Shown in pieces: positions 1 to 6,970 of a stretch of DNA of 16,683 nucleotides; position 1 is the first letter of the stretch, and each line of letters opens with the position of its first letter. This DNA is from Candidatus Niyogibacteria bacterium CG10_big_fil_rev_8_21_14_0_10_42_19 (GTDB lineage: Bacteria; Patescibacteriota; Minisyncoccia; 1-14-0-10-42-19): positions 2,427-19,109 of the forward strand of contig PFCN01000009.1 of NCBI GenBank assembly GCA_002774705.1, read 5' to 3'. The position numbers and the translations under genes were made by a program. Below the pieces are notes generated by a model that searched no databases, was not told the origin of the DNA, and saw only the letters and a program-made list of their open reading frames with translations.

Positions 1-884
1 CCGCGCAACCTGGCTACTCTCTCTTCAATAGGAGGATGGGTCATAAATAATTTTGAAAAACCGTGGCGTCGTTTTCCGTTAGGGTCAGAGAACCACAAAT
101 GCGCGCTAGCGTTATTGGTAATCTTCATCGGCAGTTCATGGTTAGATATTTTTTCCAAGGCAGAGGCCAATCCTTCGGGATAACGCGTAAGAAGCGCGCC
201 GGAAGCATCGGCCAAAAATTCGCGCTTGCGGGAGATCGCGAGTTGCATCAGAGTCGCGATTATCGGCGAAATTATCGCAAGAATAATCCCTATTATCAAT
301 ATAACCGCTCCTCCCTGCTTGTTGTTGCCTCGTCCGAATGATCCCCTCCAAAAAAAACTTCTTAAAAGAAAATCCGAAATAAGAGCGATAAACCCCACCA
401 GGGTTACGACCACGGTAGAAAAGAGCATGTCGCGATTGCCGATGTGCGAAATTTCGTGCGCAAGCACCCCTTCGAGCTCCGAGCGATTAAGGCGGCACAT
501 TAGGCCATCGGTTACGGCTACCACCGCGTGTTGCTGGTTGCGTCCCGTAGCAAACGCGTTCGGCATGTCTTCGTTTATCATATAAAGACGTGGCATGTGT
601 AGGCCCGCGGTAATGGCGAGATTCTCTACTATATTATACAGTTCGGGGGCATCTTTTTTCTCAATCTGCTCGGCCTTGAACATTTTTAAAACTATTCGAT
701 CCGAATACCAATAACTCGTCCAGCTCATTATCACACTGAAAAGAACCGCAATAATTAAAATAAGAGAGTTACCGTAATACTGGGATGCCGTCCATCCGAT
801 GCCAATCACGATAATAAAAAAGAGCGTAAACAACAGCCAAGTTTTACGAATATTGGAATCGCGTTGAGTGTATAATGATGACAT
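1..884 (-). CDS. htpX: HtpX-like M48 membrane zinc metalloprotease (C-terminus cut by window edge)
   Basis: My translation of the minus strand from the ATG at 884 stays open for 294 codons to the window edge. HtpX is an inner-membrane zinc endopeptidase that degrades damaged membrane proteins. Visible features are two N-terminal hydrophobic segments (about residues 16-34 and 39-56), the zinc site HEISH at 143-147 with catalytic E144, a hydrophobic stretch after it (about 155-170) and another around 190-215, and the third zinc ligand in REFLAD (E222). The last visible residues, THPPIEERVARLR, match the usual HtpX tail, so only a few residues are missing. It lies downstream of lemA on the same strand, a common pairing. 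No Shine-Dalgarno sequence precedes the ATG. Family assignment is firm; substrate is unknown. Confidence 0.93.
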   Translation of the reverse strand, partial: MSSLYTQRDSNIRKTWLLFTLFFIIVIGIGWTASQYYGNSLILIIAVLFSVIMSWTSYWYSDRIVLKMFKAEQIEKKDAPELYNIVENLAITAGLHMPRLYMINEDMPNAFATGRNQQHAVVAVTDGLMCRLNRSELEGVLAHEISHIGNRDMLFSTVVVTLVGFIALISDFLLRSFFWRGSFGRGNNKQGGAVILIIGIILAIISPIIATLMQLAISRKREFLADASGALLTRYPEGLASALEKISNHELPMKITNNASAHLWFSDPNGKRRHGFSKLFMTHPPIEERVARLR

Positions 885-898
885 ATATGATAATTTCT

Positions 899-928
899 TC
901 AGCCAGAGGCTGATCCGCCTCAGGCGGA
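899..928. repeat. Double mini-hairpin repeat, copy 1
   Basis: Two adjacent 6-bp stems with 3-nt loops: TCAGCC-aga-GGCTGA (899-913) and TCCGCC-tca-GGCGGA (914-928). A near-identical 30-bp copy is at 3478-3507, differing only in the second loop. It lies just upstream of the htpX start. Function is unknown; it could be a mobile mini-repeat or a transcript-processing element. Confidence 0.85.
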
Positions 929-974
929 AATTCACCTAATTACTTAATTCACCTAATAAGATTATATTAATTAC

Positions 975-1104
975 CAATTATCAATTTCCAATTATCAATG
1001 AATTATCAAATTAATTAATTTTCAATTATTTATTAAAAGTAAACTATCAGAGTTGAAAATTTTGGAATTGGAAATTTTATTGGAAATTGGATATTAGTAA
1101 TTGG
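975..1104. repeat. Facing arrays of degenerate heptamers (CAATTAT / CCAATTT type)
   Basis: On the plus strand, 7-bp units run from 975 (CAATTAT, CAATTTC, CAATTAT, CAATGAA, TTATCAA). On the minus strand, similar units run from 1104 down to 1077 (CCAATTA, CTAATAT, CCAATTT, CCAATAA). The two arrays face each other across about 70 bp and could pair into a long imperfect hairpin. The region separates lemA from htpX. No gene was found in it. Confidence 0.7.
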
Positions 1105-1109
1105 GAATT

Positions 1110-1141
1110 TTTTTAAACAAATTATTAAATTTGTTTAAAAA
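1110..1141. repeat. Perfect inverted repeat overlapping the lemA stop codon
   Basis: The arms TTTTTAAACAAATT (1110-1123) and AATTTGTTTAAAAA (1128-1141) are perfectly complementary around a 4-nt loop. The lemA TAA (1135-1137) lies in one arm. On the lemA transcript the hairpin is followed by A residues rather than U, so it is not a standard intrinsic terminator. It may stabilise the 3' end or act as a processing site between lemA and htpX. Confidence 0.75.
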
Positions 1142-1695
1142 CTAACTTTAACCGGCTCTTTTTCTTCGGCGGATTCTACCTCGAAGAATTTTTCATCGGT
1201 AAATTTAAACCACCCGGCAATCAAATTGGTCGGGAATACTTTTATTGATGTGTTGTAGTCGCGTACGGTAGTGTTATAAAAACGGCGCGACGCCTGAATT
1301 TTGTTTTCAGTATCCGCAAGCTCTCTCTGCAGATCAAGAAAGTTGGCGTTCGCTTTAAGGTCGGGATAATTTTCAGATACAGCAAAAAGGGTTTTAAGGG
1401 TGCTTGAAAGAACGTTCTCATTCCCGGCTCTTTCTATTGGGTCTCCTCCGCCTGACGCTACCATGGCTCTTGCCGCGGTAACATTTTCCAAAACCTGCCT
1501 TTCATGTTGCATATACCCCTTTACGGTTTCGACTACGTTGGGGATAAGATCATACCGCCTCTTAAGCTGTACGTCTATGTCTGAGATGGCCTCATGCGCC
1601 CGCAGACGATAAGTTACCAGACGGTTATAGGCATAAACCACCCAGACGACGATAGCGGCAACCACTCCAATTAATACATATGTTAGTATTTTCAT
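1135..1695 (-). CDS. lemA: LemA family membrane-anchored protein
   Basis: A 186-residue protein, the usual LemA length. It has an N-terminal membrane anchor (about residues 4-22) followed by the conserved helical region including AYNRLVTYRLRAHEAISDID and RRYDLIPNVVETVKGY. The helical domain is expected to lie outside the membrane (Nout topology is typical of the family). Biochemical role is unclear; LemA genes often sit beside htpX or other membrane proteases, as here. The ATG at 1695 lies about 8 nt from a possible -10 box, so the message may be nearly leaderless. An intrinsic terminator upstream (1751-1779) separates it from groL, implying its own promoter. Confidence 0.93.
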   Translation of the reverse strand: MKILTYVLIGVVAAIVVWVVYAYNRLVTYRLRAHEAISDIDVQLKRRYDLIPNVVETVKGYMQHERQVLENVTAARAMVASGGGDPIERAGNENVLSSTLKTLFAVSENYPDLKANANFLDLQRELADTENKIQASRRFYNTTVRDYNTSIKVFPTNLIAGWFKFTDEKFFEVESAEEKEPVKVSF

Positions 1696-1703
1696 ATAAA
1701 ACT

Positions 1704-1732
1704 ATTTTAACATTAATTATTTATAAATCCAA
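1704..1732 (-). promoter_or_regulatory. Possible promoter for lemA
   Basis: Read on the minus strand: TTGGAT (1732-1727), a 17-bp spacer, then TAAAAT (1709-1704). The -10 matches consensus at 5 of 6 positions and the -35 at only 3 of 6. Its position between the groL terminator and the lemA ATG is sensible and would give a very short or absent leader. The region is AT-rich, so chance matches are likely. Confidence 0.35.
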
Positions 1733-1750
1733 TTAAGAATTTATGAAAAC

Positions 1751-1779
1751 AAAACACCCGTCGAAAAGACGGATGTTTT
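1751..1779 (-). terminator. Intrinsic terminator of groS-groL
   Basis: The arms AAAACACCCGTC (1751-1762) and GACGGATGTTTT (1768-1779) form a 12-bp stem with one G-T pair and a 5-nt GAAAA/TTTTC loop. On the minus strand a T-rich stretch forms the 3' arm and continues as GTTTTC. It begins 17 bp past the groL stop codon. Confidence 0.8.
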
Positions 1780-1795
1780 TGGATTTTCTTTGCTT

Positions 1796-3448
1796 TTAAT
1801 AATCCATCGGAGGCATTCCTCCTCCGGCCTGCGCGCCTGAGTCTTTCTTTTCCGGCTTATCGGCTATCAGAACTTCGGTGGTAAGAAGCATCCCCGCTGC
1901 TGAAGCGGCGTTCTGCAAAGCAAAACGGGTAACTTTAGCCGGATCAACAACTCCCGTTTCTATCATATCGACATCAAATTCTCCGGTCGCGGCATTGTAG
2001 CCCTTATTCCCTCTCATCTTCTTTACGCGCTCAACAACCACCTCTCCGGAAACTCCGGCATTTTCGGCTATCTGCCATAACGGCTTATGAATAGCTTTGA
2101 AAATTATCTCAACACCGGTAAGCTCGTCACGGTCGCTGCCGCGCTTGCGGTCTCCTTCCTCTATTATCTTGGCGAGAACTCCCGAGGCCCTGACCAACGC
2201 CACTCCTCCTCCGGGCAATATCCCCTCCTCGATCGCGGCCTTGGTTGCCGATACCGCGTCTTCAATACGATGCTGTTTTTCTTTTTGTTCAACTTCGGTC
2301 GCGGCACCCACTCTGATAATAGCAACGCCTCCGGAAAGCTTGGCGAGACGTTCCTGAATTTTTTCTTTATCAAAAGTCGAAGTGGTCGTCTCAAGCTGAT
2401 TTTTAAGCTGGCTGATGCGCTTTTCGATCTCCGATTTTTTACCCTTTCCTCCGACAATTACCGTATCTTCTTTGGTCGCTACGATCCTCCGGGCAACACC
2501 CAATACCTCTTCGCCAACCTTATCGAGCTTCATGCCAAGCTCCTCCGATACAACCTGTCCTCCGGTTACAATGGCGAGATCCTGGAGCATCTCCTTTCTG
2601 CGGTCGCCGTAACCCGGCGCCTTAATGGCAAGTGCGTTAAATGTTCCTCTTAATTTATTAACTATCAGAGTCGCGAGCGCTTCTCCGTCCACCTCTTCGG
2701 CAATTATCACGAGTTCCTTCTTGCCGGACTGGGCTATTTTTTCCAGAAGAGGCAAAATGTCGTGAATAGAAGATATTTTTTTGTCGGTAATAAGAATTTT
2801 GACGTCATTATAAACCGCCTCCATTCGCTCGGCGTTCGTAACCATGTAATGCGATACGTACCCGCGGTCAAACTTCATTCCTTCAACAACCTCATGATCA
2901 ATCCCGAAGGTCTGCGATTCCTCTACCGTAACCACTCCGTCTTTGCCGACCTGATGTATGACATCGGCTATCTTTTTTCCGATAGCGGGGTCTTTTGCCG
3001 AAACGGTGGCGACATCGGCTATTTCCTCTTTTTTGGAAATAGGAACAGCCAGACGTTTGAGCTCCGCGACAATCGCTTCGGTCGCGCGGTCAATCCCCCT
3101 TTTTAGCGCCATCGGATTTGATCCGGCGGCGATATTTTTTAATCCTTCGGCAACAATGGCCTGAGCAAGCAAGGTCGCGGTTGTAGTACCGTCTCCGGCC
3201 ACGTCATTGGTCTTGGTCGCGACTTCTTTTACGATTTCCGCTCCCATATTTTCGGTCTTGTCTTCTAGTTCTATTTCTTTGGCAATCGTAACTCCATCGT
3301 TGGTAATAGTGGGCGCGCCAAAACTTTTACCCAAAACAACATTGCGTCCTTTTGGACCCAATGTCACCTTGACCGCGTTCGCCAGAGCATCAACTCCGCG
3401 TTTTAAAGCTTCGCGCGCTTTTTCGTTATAAATAATTTGTTTTGCCAT
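1796..3448 (-). CDS. groL: Chaperonin GroEL (Cpn60, 60 kDa)
   Basis: A 550-residue full-length group I chaperonin that forms the tetradecameric ATP-driven folding chamber in the cytoplasm and works with GroES. Visible hallmarks: KVTLGPKGRNVVL near residue 30, the ATP-binding GDGTTTATLLAQ around 86-97, the Cpn60 signature region AATEVEQKEKQHRIEDA near 400, and GGGVALVRA near 415. The C-terminus is a short Gly/Met/Pro tail (GGGMPPMDY) rather than a long GGM repeat. It follows groS on the same strand with a 111-bp gap holding a mini-hairpin pair and heptamer repeats. No Shine-Dalgarno sequence is seen; the ATG at 3448 gives the canonical MAKQIIYNEKAREAL start. Probably HrcA-regulated through the CIRCE element upstream of groS. 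Confidence 0.98.
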   Translation of the reverse strand: MAKQIIYNEKAREALKRGVDALANAVKVTLGPKGRNVVLGKSFGAPTITNDGVTIAKEIELEDKTENMGAEIVKEVATKTNDVAGDGTTTATLLAQAIVAEGLKNIAAGSNPMALKRGIDRATEAIVAELKRLAVPISKKEEIADVATVSAKDPAIGKKIADVIHQVGKDGVVTVEESQTFGIDHEVVEGMKFDRGYVSHYMVTNAERMEAVYNDVKILITDKKISSIHDILPLLEKIAQSGKKELVIIAEEVDGEALATLIVNKLRGTFNALAIKAPGYGDRRKEMLQDLAIVTGGQVVSEELGMKLDKVGEEVLGVARRIVATKEDTVIVGGKGKKSEIEKRISQLKNQLETTTSTFDKEKIQERLAKLSGGVAIIRVGAATEVEQKEKQHRIEDAVSATKAAIEEGILPGGGVALVRASGVLAKIIEEGDRKRGSDRDELTGVEIIFKAIHKPLWQIAENAGVSGEVVVERVKKMRGNKGYNAATGEFDVDMIETGVVDPAKVTRFALQNAASAAGMLLTTEVLIADKPEKKDSGAQAGGGMPPMDY

Positions 3449-3452
3449 AATA

Positions 3453-3473
3453 ATTTAAATCCTAAATCCTAAT
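3453..3473 (-). repeat. Short heptamer array before groL start
   Basis: Three 7-bp units. Read on the minus strand they are ATTAGGA, TTTAGGA and TTTAAAT, ending 4 nt before the groL ATG. Same 7-bp period as the arrays at 975-1104, 3519-3560, 4116-4150, 12976-13017 and 13085-13126. Confidence 0.5.
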
Positions 3474-3477
3474 ATCG

Positions 3478-3507
3478 TCAGCCAGAGGCTGATCCGCCTT
3501 TGGCGGA
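3478..3507. repeat. Double mini-hairpin repeat, copy 2
   Basis: TCAGCC-aga-GGCTGA (3478-3492) is followed directly by TCCGCC-ttt-GGCGGA (3493-3507). It is identical to the copy at 899-928 except for the second loop. It lies in the transcribed spacer between groS and groL, so it would form two small hairpins in that mRNA, which may affect processing or the GroES:GroEL ratio. Confidence 0.85.
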
Positions 3508-3518
3508 AAATCCGAAAC

Positions 3519-3560
3519 AACTTTTAATGTCTTATGCTTCGAATTTCGTGCTTCGAATTT
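3519..3560. repeat. Heptamer array abutting the groS stop codon
   Basis: Six units of exactly 7 bp: AACTTTT, AATGTCT, TATGCTT, CGAATTT, CGTGCTT, CGAATTT. The last unit ends on the first base of the groS stop triplet (3560-3562). The units are degenerate, and the pattern is the period rather than one sequence. Confidence 0.65.
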
Positions 3561-3862
3561 TAACCTATAATCGCGAGGATGTCCTCCTCTTTGACTATTA
3601 AATAGTCTTTACCGTCGACTTTTATTTCTTGAGGGCCGTATTTGGAAAAAAGAACGCGCTGGCCTTTTTTTAAAGATATCGGTATCAATGTCCCGTTCTC
3701 GGCCCGTCGCCCTTCACCCACGGCGATAACCTTACCCTGCTCGGAACGCTCCTTTTCTGCCGTGTCCGGTATAACGATGCCGGATGCGGTTTTACCCTCA
3801 AGCTCGTCTTTTGACAACGGCTCAAGCAAAACTCTGTCACCTAAAGGTTTTATTTTGACCAT
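3560..3862 (-). CDS. groS: Co-chaperonin GroES (Cpn10)
   Basis: A 100-residue protein, the usual GroES length. It is the heptameric lid of the GroEL chamber. The sequence shows the Cpn10 N-terminal signature IKPLGDRVLLEPL, the mobile-loop region (about residues 18-33, ELEGKTASGIVIPDTA) that contacts GroEL, and the C-terminal DGKDYLIVKEEDILAII. It is the first gene of groS-groL. A sigma70-like promoter (3928-3957) and a CIRCE operator (3887-3913) lie directly upstream, pointing to heat-shock control by an HrcA repressor not encoded in this window. The 5' leader has no Shine-Dalgarno sequence. Confidence 0.97.
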   Translation of the reverse strand: MVKIKPLGDRVLLEPLSKDELEGKTASGIVIPDTAEKERSEQGKVIAVGEGRRAENGTLIPISLKKGQRVLFSKYGPQEIKVDGKDYLIVKEEDILAIIG

Positions 3863-3886
3863 ATTGAAATATTTATTTTGTTAAAT

Positions 3887-3913
3887 TTAGCAATCTCAAC
3901 CCCCGACTGCTAA
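3887..3913. promoter_or_regulatory. CIRCE operator (HrcA binding site)
   Basis: TTAGCAATC (3887-3895), a 9-bp spacer, then GACTGCTAA (3905-3913). The CIRCE consensus is TTAGCACTC-N9-GAGTGCTAA; each 9-bp half differs at one position and the spacer length is exact. It lies 24 bp upstream of the groS ATG and just downstream of the predicted -10 box, where HrcA would block transcription. Confidence 0.9.
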
Positions 3914-3927
3914 TAAAGATAATAGTA

Positions 3928-3957
3928 AGTGTAGAGCAACTTAGAAATCAATGTCAA
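3928..3957 (-). promoter_or_regulatory. Sigma70-like promoter of groS-groL
   Basis: On the minus strand: TTGACA (3957-3952, perfect -35), an 18-bp spacer, then TACACT (3933-3928, 4 of 6). The CIRCE element begins 14 bp past the -10, the usual arrangement for HrcA-controlled groE promoters. Confidence 0.72.
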
Positions 3958-4115
3958 GAGCTTGGTTTATTTATAATTCAAGGCGCGAAGTACGGGATAA
4001 AAATTATAATACTGCGCCAATAACAAATCAACCTTAGATGGAAAAATTTAAAATTATGTAAATAAAAACAACTACCGGCTATAAAGACCCGAAAAAAAAC
4101 AAAAGATTTTTTAAC

Positions 4116-4150
4116 AACTTTAAATTTTAAACTTTTAACTTTAAATTTAC
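4116..4150. repeat. Heptamer array overlapping the DHH gene stop codon
   Basis: Five consecutive 7-bp units: AACTTTA, AATTTTA, AACTTTT, AACTTTA, AATTTAC. The last includes the stop codon (4147-4149) of the phosphoesterase gene. The rest of the 3958-4115 intergenic stretch is AT-rich, and no gene or clear terminator was seen there. Confidence 0.65.
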
Positions 4151-5202
4151 GTCCTCAACACCCTTAATGTCCTTCGCGCCCTTAATATCTTTCCGGAAAC
4201 TTCGGAAAAAAGTTTATCCCAATTGATCTTTTTACCCTCTTTATAGTTTTTGTAAAAAAATTTCAAAGGAATCTTCCCTCCGCCCACGCCCCTCCTCACT
4301 CCGAAGTTTTTAAGATTAAAAACTGAAGAGACCAATCTAGTTCCATATAATAAATTAATATCGCGCGAGCGAAAACTTACCTGTAGTATTTTATCGCCTA
4401 CAACGGCGATAACAAACGAAATGGCGATCCCCTTCCGAAGAAGCTCGCGATCAGCTATATAAGATATCGCGGGACTTTGCTCTAACGTGAGATGTCCTAA
4501 ACCCACAACGACGCAACCTCCTTTTATAATCCTATGCGCCTCCGCCATTTTTTCGCATTTATAAAAATAATCGGGTTTAGGATAATTGTTTATTGCCTCC
4601 GAGGCTTTGGTGTCCACGAAATTGTTGAGATATTTTAGGGCCTCGTGATCTTTGGGCGTTGTATCTTCCGACACCAAGTCATTGGTGTCTATTTTTATCC
4701 CCCAAAAAAGAGCGGTCGCAACGCGAGAGTGGGTTTTATCGCCTTTTTTAAGAATGGAAAAATTTTTAAGATACTCGGTTAAAATAGTGGAGACCGAACC
4801 GATCTTGCGGACATCATGAAATTTTATTTTTTTTGAAGGCCGATCATCGTGATGGTCAAAAATTATATCGGGTTCAAGGTCAATATAACCGCCATTTTGA
4901 TTTTTAAGAATAGCAACGTCCGTGAATATAATAATATCGTAATCGTCGCGCTTAAATTTGCTCATCTGCCTCGGTTTAAACCCGAGATTAAGAACGCTCA
5001 CCAGAACTTTATTTTGTGGATGCAGTATTTTGCCTCTAAAAAAAATATCCGCCTCAAGACCAAAATGACGGGCTAAAAGACGGATAGCCGCGGCCGAGGC
5101 TATGCTGTCGGGATCGGGATTAGAGTGAGAAAAAATCGCGACTTTTTTACCGGACTTTTTTGTTTCTTTAAAAAGCGCGGTTAATTTATCGTATCTATCC
5201 AT
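4147..5202 (-). CDS. DHH-family phosphoesterase (NrnA/RecJ-like), atypical DHHA1 motif
   Basis: A 351-residue protein of the DHH superfamily, whose members hydrolyse phosphodiester bonds in short RNAs, cyclic dinucleotides or pAp using Mn2+. Motifs in order: HSNPDPDSIAS (residues 26-36, metal ligands H26, D30, D32), the acidic motif FTDVA with D95, DHH at 116-118, and D172 in IDTNDL. The C-terminal DHHA1 domain shows SFRSR (about 277-281) and GVGGGKIPLK (305-314). In typical members the glycine triplet is followed by His (GGGH); here it is Lys310, so substrate contacts may differ. It stands alone, divergent from the EamA gene. No Shine-Dalgarno sequence precedes the ATG. An NrnA-like nanoRNase is the best guess; the exact substrate cannot be read from sequence. 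Confidence 0.85.
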   Translation of the reverse strand: MDRYDKLTALFKETKKSGKKVAIFSHSNPDPDSIASAAAIRLLARHFGLEADIFFRGKILHPQNKVLVSVLNLGFKPRQMSKFKRDDYDIIIFTDVAILKNQNGGYIDLEPDIIFDHHDDRPSKKIKFHDVRKIGSVSTILTEYLKNFSILKKGDKTHSRVATALFWGIKIDTNDLVSEDTTPKDHEALKYLNNFVDTKASEAINNYPKPDYFYKCEKMAEAHRIIKGGCVVVGLGHLTLEQSPAISYIADRELLRKGIAISFVIAVVGDKILQVSFRSRDINLLYGTRLVSSVFNLKNFGVRRGVGGGKIPLKFFYKNYKEGKKINWDKLFSEVSGKILRARRTLRVLRT

Positions 5203-5262
5203 AAAAACACCCGAATTTGCAATTATTCAATAAAAAAATATAATTAATAATGTAATAATTCA

Positions 5263-5281
5263 ATACTAATTTTTTTAGTAT
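5263..5281. repeat. Small inverted repeat in the divergent DHH/EamA intergenic region
   Basis: ATACTAA (5263-5269) and TTAGTAT (5275-5281) are perfectly complementary around TTTTT. It is the only dyad seen in the 119-bp AT-rich gap between two divergent genes. It could be an operator, but AT-rich chance symmetry is possible. A possible minus-strand -10 (TATACT) overlaps it. Confidence 0.4.
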
Positions 5282-5321
5282 ACAATTTATTTACATTATC
5301 TACAATAAATTTATTAAGACC

Positions 5322-6242
5322 ATGAATATAGAACAAAAAGGAATAAAAATGGCTTTGCTAACGGCTCTTATTAGCGGGTTTGCCGTTTTTATAAATAAAT
5401 TCGCGATAACTAACTGGGCGAGCTCCTCGGTATTCGCAACATCAAGAAATATCATAACCGCGATATTTTTGATAGCGTTTCTTGTTTCTTTAAAAAAATT
5501 CGCGGAATTAAAAAATATTTCCCGAGCAAATTGGATAAAATTAGCGCTAATCGGCCTTATCGGAGGCTCAATCGCGTTTCTCATGTTCTTCAAGGCGCTG
5601 ACCCTGATGTCTAGTACTGAGGCGGCTCTTATACACAAAACCTTGTTTTTATGGGTAGCTTTGTTCTCCTACCCTTTTCTTAAAGAGCGTCTCAATTTGT
5701 GGCAGTTTGCCGGTCTTGCTCTTTTCGCGTCAGCAATTTTTATGCCGGGCATCACGGGAACATGGACATTTGGATCCGGATTTTGGCTCGCGCTTGGCGC
5801 AACCATCCTATGGTCCGCGGAAAACATAATCGCGAAAATTACCCTAAAAGAAGTATCCCCAACCGTCGTTGCGTGGGCAAGAATGTTCTTCGGATCGATG
5901 TTCCTCGCCGTATTCGTTATCGCCACGGGGGAAGCGCGCGCTCTTGTCCCCTCTTCTTTGGCTCAGGCCGGATGGATGATCTTTTCGGGCGCGATACTTT
6001 TCGGATATGTCACCACTTGGTATTATGCCCTAAAACACAGCCCGGCAACCGTCGTCTCCTCCATCCTTGTAATAGCGGCGCCGATAACGGTATTTTTGAA
6101 TTCTATTTTCGTTACCCACACATTCCCGACGCGTACGATTGTCCCCGCAATTATTATGGTTTTAGGAATTTTATTTATCTCAAAACAATTTGAACATCTT
6201 TACTCAAAATACATCAAACGAAGAGAGTCGGCATACTCATAA
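5322..6242 (+). CDS. EamA/DMT-superfamily transporter
   Basis: A 306-residue integral membrane protein with about ten hydrophobic segments (roughly 10-30, 37-56, 71-93, 100-119, 127-143, 151-172, 182-202, 217-237, 245-265, 273-291) in two halves of five, the EamA duplication. Family-like features include the helix-4 region STEAALIHKTLFLWVALFSY and the tail of helix 10. DMT members export or import metabolites; the substrate cannot be predicted. Two starts are possible: ATG at 5322 or ATG at 5349. The second has AAGGA at 5338-5342 with a 6-nt spacer, one of the few Shine-Dalgarno-like sites in the window, and removes only nine residues. Its 3' end overlaps the next gene by about 53 bp if that gene starts at TTG 6190. 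Confidence 0.88.
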   Translation: MNIEQKGIKMALLTALISGFAVFINKFAITNWASSSVFATSRNIITAIFLIAFLVSLKKFAELKNISRANWIKLALIGLIGGSIAFLMFFKALTLMSSTEAALIHKTLFLWVALFSYPFLKERLNLWQFAGLALFASAIFMPGITGTWTFGSGFWLALGATILWSAENIIAKITLKEVSPTVVAWARMFFGSMFLAVFVIATGEARALVPSSLAQAGWMIFSGAILFGYVTTWYYALKHSPATVVSSILVIAAPITVFLNSIFVTHTFPTRTIVPAIIMVLGILFISKQFEHLYSKYIKRRESAYS

Positions 6243-6969
6243 AAAAGACGGAATTGTGAGATGCGGTCTTTATTCTTTCGGGCCCAACCGCCTGCACTAT
6301 TGCGGTCCTGACGCGAATAAAGAAATGTTCGACTATTTGAAAGAAGGCCTATCAAACCCCGGCCTTGAGGTTCTCCTGCGAAAATTCAAAACGCTTTACC
6401 CTTATTTAAAAAAGATCGCCTGGTCAAACGATATTAAAGACCCGTTCGATGAGCGCGTTGTCGAAGCATATTGGATCGGAAATGAACTTTTGGATGGCGT
6501 ATCAAAAAAAGAACTCTATCAAAACCTGTTGGAGGACCACGGTCTTAAAAAAAAGCTAACCCCAAAAGAATTTTCACGACTCAAAGAAAAAATAGACGAA
6601 GGAGCTCTTCCTCATCATTCATTTCATGTTTTTAATATCTGGAAAAGAACCGGACATATGCAAGTTCCCCATACCCTTGAAAGTATGGATGAATGCCGAA
6701 TCGGCTGGGGTAAAACTACCGAAATAGACGGACCCTACATTACCATCAAAACGAGGCCCCTTAAATTTTTAGAAAATAAGCTCGCCTTGGGCGAAGAAAC
6801 CACCCGAAGGATTGTAAGACGGCTCGACAACCAGCTTGATGATATAAAAAAAGGCGATATAATAACCGTCCATTGGGGAAGCCCCTGCGAGATTATTACA
6901 AAAAAAGAAGCCCTAATGCTTGAGCGTTTTACCCTTTTGAGCATCCGGCTGGCCAACAAATATTTATAA
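6190..6969 (+). CDS. DUF6390-like protein, hydrogenase-associated, function unknown
   Basis: A 259-residue soluble protein with no membrane segments. From memory it resembles the DUF6390 family found near [NiFe]-hydrogenase genes: an N-terminal PNRLHYCGPDANKEM block, then DPFDERVVEAYWIGNELLDG (about residues 82-101), LPHHSFHVFNIW (about 139-150) and DECRIGWGKT (about 167-176). I could not check this against a database. It has conserved-looking His and Cys residues but no recognised catalytic motif. The start is uncertain: TTG at 6190 overlaps the transporter gene by 53 bp, and GTG at 6256 (codon 23) would avoid the overlap and still include the conserved block. Its position before the maturation protease suggests a hydrogenase assembly or accessory role. 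Confidence 0.72.
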   Translation: MNIFTQNTSNEESRHTHKKDGIVRCGLYSFGPNRLHYCGPDANKEMFDYLKEGLSNPGLEVLLRKFKTLYPYLKKIAWSNDIKDPFDERVVEAYWIGNELLDGVSKKELYQNLLEDHGLKKKLTPKEFSRLKEKIDEGALPHHSFHVFNIWKRTGHMQVPHTLESMDECRIGWGKTTEIDGPYITIKTRPLKFLENKLALGEETTRRIVRRLDNQLDDIKKGDIITVHWGSPCEIITKKEALMLERFTLLSIRLANKYL

Positions 6970-6970
6970 G

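Noticed and set aside
142..585. Open frames of 119 and 69 residues over the htpX region
   Set aside because: They lie in other frames over a clear HtpX coding sequence with HEISH and EFLAD motifs.
2087..2653. 188-residue plus-strand open frame inside groL
   Set aside because: It is antisense to an intact, highly conserved GroEL; composition and lack of family features mark it as a shadow frame.
3981..4018. Possible terminator or small RNA hairpin (GGCGC ... GCGCC) downstream of the DHH gene
   Set aside because: The 5-bp stem is interrupted by a bulge and followed by no U-tract; too weak to call.
5203..5321. Riboswitch before the EamA transporter
   Set aside because: The gap is short, AT-rich and lacks paired GC stems; only a 7-bp AT dyad is visible.
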